From Bacteroidales bacterium (GTDB taxonomy: Bacteria; Bacteroidota; Bacteroidia; Bacteroidales; VadinHA17), in contig PMIG01000266.1 of NCBI GenBank assembly GCA_003157055.1, positions 1 to 9,941 of the forward strand: a stretch of 9,941 nt of DNA. Reading direction: 5' to 3'. This document shows positions 1 to 5,619 of the stretch, piece by piece. The first letter of the stretch is position 1. Every line of letters starts with the position of its first letter. A program made the position numbers and the translations under genes. The notes under the pieces were generated by a model. It saw only the letters and a program-made list of their open reading frames with translations. It was not told where the DNA came from and did not search any database.

Positions 1-165
1 GATGCATGCTATAATGCCTGCCCTCTTGGCATTCCTCTTAACCTTCTTACAAAGAGAATGCTGATTGACGCAAAAGAACATTTCGGAGGATATCAGCCTT
101 CTATCAAGGCCGACCACCTGATGTCGACATATAAACCTGAGGATAAGGATAATTTTATAATGTAA
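1..165 (+). CDS. C-terminal end of an iron-sulfur protein (partial)
   Basis: The frame is open from base 1 to the TAA at 163-165 and encodes 54 residues; the 5' part lies outside the window. The visible piece has Cys3 and Cys7 followed by Pro (CYNACP), which is the last half of a [4Fe-4S] ferredoxin-type motif (CxxCxxCxxxCP), followed by a helical basic stretch and a polar tail. The stop is only 2 bases before the start of the next gene, also an iron-sulfur protein, so the two are almost certainly co-transcribed and probably partners. Candidates are an HdrC-like or RnfC-like subunit, or an MvhD/FloxB-type protein of an Hdr-linked flavin oxidoreductase. The fragment is too short to choose between them. 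That it is a real coding end with a cluster ligand motif is fairly sure; its identity is not. Confidence 0.7.
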   Translation, partial: DACYNACPLGIPLNLLTKRMLIDAKEHFGGYQPSIKADHLMSTYKPEDKDNFIM

Positions 166-167
166 CA

Positions 168-1193
168 ATGAAGAGTGACAGACGATTAGTCAGGAAAGGC
201 TCGCTTGAAAAGCTTTTTGAAGTACTGAAGGGGGACAACAGACAGGTTTATGCCCCATTTTCAAGAAACGGCAGAACCACTTATCGCAAAACTGAAAAAT
301 TCAGCGATATAGCGACTGATTATATACAGACAACCCAGTCTTCAAAGGAAGTTTCATTTCCCAGAACCGAAAAGATACTCGATTATTCCAAAAATGAAGA
401 TGGAATGTCAGTAAAGGGAATTGAACCTGACCAGATACCCCAGATAATGCTATGGGGAATAAGGCCATGCGACGCACTGGGAATAGGAGAGCTTAGTTCA
501 ATATTCAACTGGGATTACAAGGATGAGATTTATAATAACCGACTTTCTAAAGTCACCGTGCTCGGATTCAGCTGCGGCAAAGCTGATGAATACTGTTTCT
601 GTACCTCAGTTGGAGGCAATCCCGGTAATACCGATGGCAGTGATATTCTTTTCACGCAGCTTGGTGAGAATGGCGATTATCTGGCAGAGATACTGACTGA
701 GAAAGGTGAGAAAGTTATTGCGCTTTCACCTGAACTTTTTGAGACAGCAGGGAATATTGAAAAGGAGAAATTCCTTGCTGATGTACCTGTTAAGTTCAGT
801 CACAAGGAGATATTTGGCAAGCTTGAGAAATTCTTCGAAAGTGATGAATGGGTAGAGCAATCGCTAAGGTGCATTGGATGCGGAGCCTGTGCTTACGTAT
901 GTCCTACATGCGCATGCTTTGATATTCAGGATGATTCGCACGGGAAACTTGGATCGCGGGTAAGATGCTGGGATTCATGCGGATTCTCGCTCTTTACCCT
1001 TCATACTTCCGGCCACAACCCGCGCAATGTGCAATCAGCCCGCTGGAGACAAAGGATTATGCATAAATTCTCCTATATGCCTGAAAGACTTTCCGTTTAC
1101 GGTTGCACTGGCTGTGGACGATGCAGCCGTGCCTGTCCGGCAGATATGAATATTCTTGAACATCTAATTTCAATAAAAGAGGCAGTTCTATGA
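168..1193 (+). CDS. 4Fe-4S dicluster protein, sulfhydrogenase beta (HydB)-like electron-transfer subunit
   Basis: This 341-residue cytoplasmic protein carries two ferredoxin-type [4Fe-4S] motifs. Cys235, 238, 241 and 245 form CIGCGACAYVCP, and Cys313, 316, 319 and 323 form CTGCGRCSRACP. The N-terminal half has the family features GIRPCDAL (residues 97-104) and a CGKADEYCFC segment (136-145). There are 16 cysteines in all; the eight outside the two motifs (101, 136, 143, 145, 248, 250, 267, 271) could ligate further metal. The family carries electrons between a flavin reductase subunit and a partner such as a hydrogenase or heterodisulfide-reductase-like complex. It starts 2 bases after the preceding stop and overlaps the next gene by 4 bases (ATGA), so the three are one operon. 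No membrane segment or signal peptide is visible. The family assignment is solid; the partner complex is inferred. Confidence 0.85.
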   Translation: MKSDRRLVRKGSLEKLFEVLKGDNRQVYAPFSRNGRTTYRKTEKFSDIATDYIQTTQSSKEVSFPRTEKILDYSKNEDGMSVKGIEPDQIPQIMLWGIRPCDALGIGELSSIFNWDYKDEIYNNRLSKVTVLGFSCGKADEYCFCTSVGGNPGNTDGSDILFTQLGENGDYLAEILTEKGEKVIALSPELFETAGNIEKEKFLADVPVKFSHKEIFGKLEKFFESDEWVEQSLRCIGCGACAYVCPTCACFDIQDDSHGKLGSRVRCWDSCGFSLFTLHTSGHNPRNVQSARWRQRIMHKFSYMPERLSVYGCTGCGRCSRACPADMNILEHLISIKEAVL

Positions 1194-2026
1194 CAAACAA
1201 CCTATATATGCCCTATCAGATGAAGGTTGAAAGGATAACCTATGAGGCACCCGGTGTAAAGACATTCATGCTCAGATTTGTTAATGAAGAAGATCAGAAT
1301 AAGTTCGATTTCAGGGCTGGGCAGTTCGGTGAATATTCAGTATATGGAGTTGGCGAATCGACATTCTGCATTGCATCATCACCAACCCGAAAAGGATATA
1401 TAGAATGTACATTCAGGCAGACTGGAAAAGTTACTAATGCCCTATCTGATTGCGAAGAAGGCAGTATAATTGGATTCCGCGGCCCATACGGTAATACTTT
1501 TCCCCTTGACGAATGGAAAGGCAAAAGCCTTCTCTTCATTGCCGGAGGAATAGCTCTTCCGCCCATGCGCTGCGTTATATGGAATGCTCTCGACCTCCGT
1601 GAAAATTTCAAGGATATTACAATTATCTACGGTGCCAGGAGCACTAAGGATCTCGTATACAAGCATGAATTGCAGGATTGGGGAAGCCGCCCTGATGTAA
1701 AGCTTATTACGACTGTCGATCCTGGAGGTGAATCTCCTGATTGGAAAGGTGAAGTGGGTTTTGTTCCGACGATTGTTGAAAAAGTTGCACCTTCTTCAAT
1801 GGATACAATAGCAATAGTATGCGGTCCTCCGGTTATGATTAAGTATACTTTTCCGGTGCTTGCCAAGCTGGGTTTTAGTGACGAAAATATATTTACAACA
1901 CTGGAAAACCGCATGAAATGCGGCTTCGGGAAATGCGGCCGCTGTAATGTAGGGAAGGTCTATGTCTGCAAGGATGGCCCTGTATTCACACTTGCGCAGC
2001 TAAACAAGCTGCCGGATGAATACTGA
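1190..2026 (+). CDS. FAD/NAD(P)-binding reductase with [2Fe-2S] cluster, sulfhydrogenase gamma / PyrK-like
   Basis: This 278-residue protein of the ferredoxin-NADP reductase fold would move electrons between NAD(P)H and its iron-sulfur partner. An N-terminal FAD-binding barrel occupies about residues 8-105, with the AGQFGEYSVYGVGES segment at 43-57. A nucleotide-binding domain covers about 112-235, with LLFIAGGIALPP (114-125), the IIYGAR strand (145-150) and CGPPVM (211-216). The C-terminal [2Fe-2S] motif is Cys244, 249, 252 and 260 (CX4CX2CX7C), as in PyrK and hydrogenase gamma subunits. Its start overlaps the stop of the dicluster protein in an ATGA, implying translational coupling and stoichiometric production. 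The TGA at 2024-2026 ends the operon; the next genes run the other way. A dihydroorotate dehydrogenase electron-transfer subunit is less likely given the adjacent HydB-like protein. Confidence 0.87.
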   Translation: MTNNLYMPYQMKVERITYEAPGVKTFMLRFVNEEDQNKFDFRAGQFGEYSVYGVGESTFCIASSPTRKGYIECTFRQTGKVTNALSDCEEGSIIGFRGPYGNTFPLDEWKGKSLLFIAGGIALPPMRCVIWNALDLRENFKDITIIYGARSTKDLVYKHELQDWGSRPDVKLITTVDPGGESPDWKGEVGFVPTIVEKVAPSSMDTIAIVCGPPVMIKYTFPVLAKLGFSDENIFTTLENRMKCGFGKCGRCNVGKVYVCKDGPVFTLAQLNKLPDEY

Positions 2027-2119
2027 CCCCCGGCATCCGCCTGCTGGCGGATTGCCTGCCCCCTGAAGGGGGCAAAAATTGTTTACTATATTAAGCTCCC
2101 TTTAGGGTGTTGGGGGTTA
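2024..2119. repeat. Nested palindromic intergenic element between convergent genes
   Basis: Three hairpins sit inside one outer inverted repeat. The outer arms are TGACCCCC (2024-2031) and GGGGGTTA (2112-2119), eight pairs with one G-U, and they include the stop codons of both convergent genes. Inside are a perfect 7-bp stem with a 4-base loop (2035-2052), a perfect 6-bp GC stem GCCCCC/GGGGGC with a TGAA loop (2058-2073), and a 4-bp stem (2098-2107). Neither strand has a clean run of T after a hairpin, so it is not a textbook intrinsic terminator, though it may stop transcription from both sides. It resembles REP-type dispersed palindromes; whether it is repeated elsewhere cannot be seen here. 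Confidence 0.6.
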
Positions 2120-2518
2120 TTGCGCTACTTTTTCCGTTGCCATAACCAGCTTGAAGTTACGTCTCACCCCGATTTCAAGAACATCAACAAGATCCTGTAT
2201 GTTAAGGCTTTTTGCGAACCTCAGGATAATAGTCGGGCTTTCAATATTTCTGGTCTGGTCGATAAGTTCCTGCTCAAGCTGCCCGAACTGAACCTCTTTC
2301 TGATTTACATAATACCTTTTATCCGCAGTAACCGTAAGGTTGATCTGCTGCTTATTTATATCCTGCGCGGATTTTGAATTCGGAAGAAGAACTTTGATCA
2401 CATTCGGATTGGCCAGGGTGGAAACAATGAGGAAGAATAGAAGCAGAAAGAACATAATATCATTCAGGGACGAGGTGCTTACCTCGGGCTTGAATTGCCT
2501 GTTTCTTCTAATATTCAT
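2117..2518 (-). CDS. exbD: Biopolymer transport protein ExbD/TolR family
   Basis: This 133-residue protein is the inner-membrane proton-channel partner of ExbB, which energizes TonB-dependent outer-membrane transport or a related machine. It has a short basic cytoplasmic N-terminus, a single membrane segment at about residues 19-36 and a periplasmic domain of about 95 residues. The essential membrane aspartate of the family is present as Asp20 (LNDIMFF), equivalent to ExbD Asp25 of E. coli. The length is normal. Its ATG lies one base after the stop of exbB (TGAGATG), so translation is coupled. No tonB gene or second exbD follows, unlike many Bacteroidota loci; the gene ends directly in the palindromic intergenic element. 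The call could equally be TolR, since the two are not separable from sequence alone here. Confidence 0.9.
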   Translation of the reverse strand: MNIRRNRQFKPEVSTSSLNDIMFFLLLFFLIVSTLANPNVIKVLLPNSKSAQDINKQQINLTVTADKRYYVNQKEVQFGQLEQELIDQTRNIESPTIILRFAKSLNIQDLVDVLEIGVRRNFKLVMATEKVAQ

Positions 2519-2519
2519 C

Positions 2520-3182
2520 TCAGAAAGCTTTTAGAAACTGTATAAGCGATTCCTGCAACTTAATCATATACCTGTCGATCATCATCTGTAAAAGATGGTA
2601 TCCGGTATAAGCCAGAACACCAACGATCAGGCCGGTTCCGCTGCATATCATTTTCTGGTACAATCCACCTGATATAATCCCTATACTTATATTATCTGCA
2701 AGCGATATGTTATAGAAAATTTTGATTACCCCTGCTATAGTACCAACGAATCCAAGCATGGGTGCAATACCAGCGATTATACCAAGGTATCCCAAATGGT
2801 TTTCCATCTTTGTGACCATAAGGTTCGTTGTTGTTTCCAGATTCCTTTCAACGTCAGCGGATGTCTTTCCGGAGCTTTCAATTCCGCTTTCCATGATCCT
2901 TCCAAGAGCACTCTGGTCATTGCTGGCCATTGTCATCGCTTTATCAGGATTTTTCGCCTTCAGTTCACTAATAACAGAAGGTATTAGGTTCCTGTCAATA
3001 GCTGATAATTTCCTGATGTACACATATCTTTCTATAAAGAGATAGACACTTATGACAGAGAGCAGCAGGATCGGAATCATAATTATCCCCCCTTTCATCA
3101 TAAGGTCGAGAATGCTTGTAACCTGGCCGTTTGCGACCGTTGGAACGGCTCCGGGGAGAGTTGATATTAAGAAATGAACCAT
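2520..3182 (-). CDS. exbB: MotA/TolQ/ExbB proton channel family protein
   Basis: This 220-residue inner-membrane protein forms the pentameric proton channel with ExbD. Membrane segments are visible at about residues 32-51, 131-155 and 178-200, with a large cytoplasmic loop between the first two. The family signature PMLGFVGTIAGVI lies at 141-153 and includes Thr148, matching the conserved pore threonine of E. coli ExbB. In the third segment the usual EALxxTA pattern reads YQKMICSGT, with Gln176 and Ser181 where E. coli has Glu176 and Thr181. The start at 3182 is preferred over the internal methionines at 28 and 29 because a short periplasmic N-terminus before MKGGIIMIP is normal in Bacteroidota homologs. 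It is co-transcribed with exbD, and a TATATTTG box upstream suggests a promoter separate from truA. Confidence 0.9.
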   Translation of the reverse strand: MVHFLISTLPGAVPTVANGQVTSILDLMMKGGIIMIPILLLSVISVYLFIERYVYIRKLSAIDRNLIPSVISELKAKNPDKAMTMASNDQSALGRIMESGIESSGKTSADVERNLETTTNLMVTKMENHLGYLGIIAGIAPMLGFVGTIAGVIKIFYNISLADNISIGIISGGLYQKMICSGTGLIVGVLAYTGYHLLQMMIDRYMIKLQESLIQFLKAF

Positions 3183-3234
3183 ATTGAATAATTTTAAATT
3201 TCTTATTTTCTTAAATAGTGACTAAAATGTTTCG

Positions 3235-3242
3235 CAAATATA
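3235..3242 (-). promoter_or_regulatory. Candidate -7 box of the exbB-exbD promoter
   Basis: On the minus strand these bases read TATATTTG, a full match to the Bacteroidota -7 consensus TAnnTTTG. The box lies in the gap between truA and exbB, about 52 bases before the exbB ATG, leaving a leader of roughly 45 bases. A -33 TTG at the usual 17-23 base spacing is not clear; the nearest TTTG is only 10 bases upstream. The match is good, but the promoter is only partly supported. Confidence 0.5.
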
Positions 3243-3251
3243 AGTAAAGGA

Positions 3252-4007
3252 TCAAATAAAAATCTCATCGGGATATTCAATACCCGCAAGAAAAAGAGCT
3301 TTGGCAGGGGCCGATTTTCCTGCCCTGCACCTGTCGCTGGCAATAATTATTTCCCTGAATTCACTCAATCCCATCTTCCCTCTGCCTATTTCAATCATTG
3401 TACCTGTAATTGCCCTTACCATATCCCGAAGGAATCTGTCGGCCCTTATAGTAAATACAATCCCGTTCAACTCCTCATCCCATAAAGCAGAAAAGATTTT
3501 GCATATGTTTGTATTATTATTTGAATGAAGCTTGCTGAAACTTGTAAAGTCATTCTGTTCCATGAGGATTGTACAAGCCTGATTCATTAAATCAATATCC
3601 AGATTTCCATGGACAAACCATGCTGATTCTTCACGGAAAGGATCTTTTACACTGGAAATATAGTACTTATAGGTTCTTGACAGCGCGCTGAATCGTGCAT
3701 GAGCATCCGGCAGGACCTTTCTGATCCGGGAGATAGAAATATCCTTTGGAAGATAACGGTTTAATCTGAATACCAGGTTTCTACGAGTATCTATATCACT
3801 TGCTTCGCTCTCAAAATGCGCGCAGAAAAATAATGCATGGACACCAGTGTCGGTTCTGCCTGCACCTGTTGTTGTGATTTCTTCTTCAAGCACCCTGCTC
3901 ATGGCTTCATTAAGGATCTTCTGGACCGTAACAGCGTTGGGCTGTAGCTGCCAGCCATGGTAGGATGTTCCTTTATATGAGATAAATATAAAATAGCGTG
4001 TTTTCAT
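3252..4007 (-). CDS. truA: tRNA pseudouridine synthase A
   Basis: This 251-residue cytoplasmic enzyme converts uridines 38-40 of the tRNA anticodon arm to pseudouridine. The catalytic motif GRTDTGVHA is present, with the nucleophilic aspartate at residue 53, equivalent to Asp60 of E. coli TruA. The N-terminal RYFIFISYKGTSYHGWQ segment and the C-terminal FLRDMVRAITGTMIEIGRG segment are also typical, and the length fits the family. The frame stays open to a TTG at 4047-4049, but that TTG is part of the -33 promoter element, so it cannot be the start. ATG at 4007 gives the usual MKxRYF beginning; ATG at 4016 (MSPMKTRYF) is possible but would lie at or next to the predicted transcription start. 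The gene is divergent from the sugar transporter at 4156. Confidence 0.95.
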   Translation of the reverse strand: MKTRYFIFISYKGTSYHGWQLQPNAVTVQKILNEAMSRVLEEEITTTGAGRTDTGVHALFFCAHFESEASDIDTRRNLVFRLNRYLPKDISISRIRKVLPDAHARFSALSRTYKYYISSVKDPFREESAWFVHGNLDIDLMNQACTILMEQNDFTSFSKLHSNNNTNICKIFSALWDEELNGIVFTIRADRFLRDMVRAITGTMIEIGRGKMGLSEFREIIIASDRCRAGKSAPAKALFLAGIEYPDEIFI

Positions 4008-4020
4008 GGGACTCATTCTG

Positions 4021-4051
4021 CAAATATACTTATTCGAAAAAATATTCAAAA
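4021..4051 (-). promoter_or_regulatory. truA promoter, Bacteroidota sigma-ABfr type
   Basis: Read on the minus strand, TTTTG (4051-4047) is followed by 18 bases and then TATATTTG (4028-4021). This matches the Bacteroidota pattern of a -33 TTG/TTTG and a -7 TAnnTTTG. The predicted transcription start falls near 4013-4017, giving a leader of about 6-10 bases to the ATG at 4007, or a leaderless message from the ATG at 4016. Confidence 0.72.
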
Positions 4052-4077
4052 TCTTAATATTTAATAAGAACGATCTG

Positions 4078-4106
4078 TTTGAGAATCGATTTAAAATGTA
4101 ATTTTA
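4078..4106 (+). promoter_or_regulatory. Candidate promoter of the first sugar transporter
   Basis: TTTG (4078-4081), a 17-base spacer and TAATTTTA (4099-4106) resemble the Bacteroidota promoter with one mismatch in the -7 box (final A instead of G). This would give a leader of about 43 bases before the ATG at 4156. A competing near-match, ATTATTTG at 4120-4127, lacks a -33 element. The 148-base divergent gap holds no obvious operator palindrome. Confidence 0.35.
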
Positions 4107-4155
4107 CTTCAGTCAATAGATTATTTGATTATTTATTAAACCTAATATTTACGCT

Positions 4156-5490
4156 ATGACAGAACAGAAAAATACGCAGGCGGCTGGTATGGCCTTCATG
4201 GGAATGATATTCTTCCTGTTTGGTTTCGTCACTACTTTTAATATTACCCTGGCTGACAAGTTCAAGGCAGTCTTCGAACTGTCGAATTTCCAGGCCCAGC
4301 TGGTGAACGGTGCCTTTTTCTTTACATATTTCTTATTGTCTTTTGCATGCGGCAGCATTATCAAGAAGATTGGTTATAAAGCCGGCGTTATTTTTGGGCT
4401 TATACTGGTAGCTGTCGGCAGTTTCCTTTTCTATCCAGCTGCAAAGGTATTGTCATTTCCGTTTTTTCTGTTTGCCATCTTTGTAATGGCCAGTGGTGTT
4501 GTCTTTCTCCAGGTTGCTGCAAATCCTTATGTTACTGCCCTTGGACCATCAGAGACTGCATCCGGTAGGCTGAATCTGACGCAGGCTCTTAATTCGATCG
4601 CAACCTATTTAGCACCCCTGATCGCCAGTGTATTCGTTTTTAAGGCAGCCTCCAATGCACTTACTCCGGCTGATGCAGCCAAATCAGTGCCCACACCGTT
4701 TCTGATCATTGGTATTATAGTACTTATTATAGCAGTGGTCATCTACTTCCTTAAATTGCCTGTAATCCCTACTCAGGGAGAAGAGAAAAAAAGCGTATGG
4801 AAGTACCCTCATGTGATACTCGGTGCTGTTGGTATTTTCTTTTATGTAGGTGCAGAGGTGGGAACAGCTGCTATGCTTCAGAGATATTTCCAGGAAGCAT
4901 TGCATATGTTACGCTCCGATGCAGCAAAAATGATAGCCTTATACTGGGGTGGTGCCATGGTAGGCAGGTTCTATGGTTCATTCATGCTTTCAAATGTTGA
5001 AAAATCAAAGAAATACATCTATGCTGCCCTTGTTGTTGCTCTTGCATTATTTGTTGGATGGTTTGTAAGGCGTCAGATTACTGATGGCCTGATCTTCGCA
5101 GGGATTGCTGTCATTAACTATCTTGCTATACAACTGGGAAGGGGAAAAGCCGCAAGGTCGCTTGCCGTGTTTGGTATTATTGCAGCGTTGCTCCTGTTTG
5201 TTGTAATGGGACTGAACGGAAGCTGGCTGTTATGGGCTGGACTCTCAGTAGGCTTCTTTAACTCGATAATGTTTCCTAATATTTTTGCACTGGGTGTCGA
5301 CGGTCTCGATAAAGGTGAACTCAGCATGGCTTCAGGCCTCATCAATACACTGATCGTAGGTGGTGCAATTGTCCCTGTTCTGATGGGTCTTATAGCTGAT
5401 GGAATGGGTGTTAAATTTGCATTTATTCTTCCGATAATCTGCTACCTCTATATCGTATTCTTTGCACTTGTAGGAAGCAAGCATAAATAG
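4156..5490 (+). CDS. Sugar MFS transporter, FHS (FucP/GluP) family
   Basis: This 444-residue inner-membrane transporter of the major facilitator superfamily, with about 12 membrane segments, belongs to the fucose/galactose/glucose:H+ symporter family. The family signature AANPYVTALGPSETASGRLN covers residues 121-140, followed by ALNS (144-147). The second half has VGAEVG (231-236) and the FFNSIMFPNIFALG segment (367-380). Against E. coli FucP, Asp46 aligns with Ile30 and Glu135 with Gln119, so both acidic residues central in FucP are missing. A terminator hairpin follows, so it is probably its own transcript. The neighbouring galK and galM suggest galactose or a related hexose as substrate, but substrate cannot be read from sequence. 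It is a distant paralog of the transporter at 8029. Confidence 0.88.
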   Translation: MTEQKNTQAAGMAFMGMIFFLFGFVTTFNITLADKFKAVFELSNFQAQLVNGAFFFTYFLLSFACGSIIKKIGYKAGVIFGLILVAVGSFLFYPAAKVLSFPFFLFAIFVMASGVVFLQVAANPYVTALGPSETASGRLNLTQALNSIATYLAPLIASVFVFKAASNALTPADAAKSVPTPFLIIGIIVLIIAVVIYFLKLPVIPTQGEEKKSVWKYPHVILGAVGIFFYVGAEVGTAAMLQRYFQEALHMLRSDAAKMIALYWGGAMVGRFYGSFMLSNVEKSKKYIYAALVVALALFVGWFVRRQITDGLIFAGIAVINYLAIQLGRGKAARSLAVFGIIAALLLFVVMGLNGSWLLWAGLSVGFFNSIMFPNIFALGVDGLDKGELSMASGLINTLIVGGAIVPVLMGLIADGMGVKFAFILPIICYLYIVFFALVGSKHK

Positions 5491-5524
5491 GTTATAGAAT
5501 TTAAAGTATTTCTGAAACAACACT

Positions 5525-5565
5525 GAAGGCCGCCTCGTTTTATTTTGAGACGGTCTTTATGTTTA
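5525..5565 (+). terminator. Rho-independent-type terminator after the first transporter
   Basis: The arms AGGCCGCCTC (5527-5536) and GAGACGGTCT (5547-5556) form a 10-pair stem with one G-U and one C-A mismatch, around the T-rich loop GTTTTATTTT. It can extend outward by A5526-T5557. A moderately T-rich stretch (5557-5565) follows. It lies 36 bases after the transporter stop and about 60 bases before galK, which separates the two transcription units. Confidence 0.65.
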
Positions 5566-5580
5566 ATTCCTGACAATTAT

Positions 5581-5588
5581 TATTTTTA
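5581..5588 (+). promoter_or_regulatory. Weak candidate -7 box before galK
   Basis: TATTTTTA differs from the TAnnTTTG consensus only at the last base and lies 31 bases before the galK ATG, just after the terminator hairpin. No TTG is present at the expected -33 position. A promoter somewhere in 5557-5619 is expected from the terminator; this is the best candidate seen. Confidence 0.25.
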
Positions 5589-5619
5589 CAATCAATCATA
5601 ACTCCAAAATCAAATATCC

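Noticed and set aside
2058..2080. GC-rich hairpin as a simple intrinsic terminator of the redox operon
   Set aside because: The stem is strong but followed by AAAAATT on the + strand, and by no T-run on the - strand, so it was described as part of the palindromic element instead.
4008..4049. N-terminal extension of truA to a TTG start at 4049
   Set aside because: The TTG is part of the -33 element of the truA promoter, and the extra 14 residues do not look like the start of a TruA protein.
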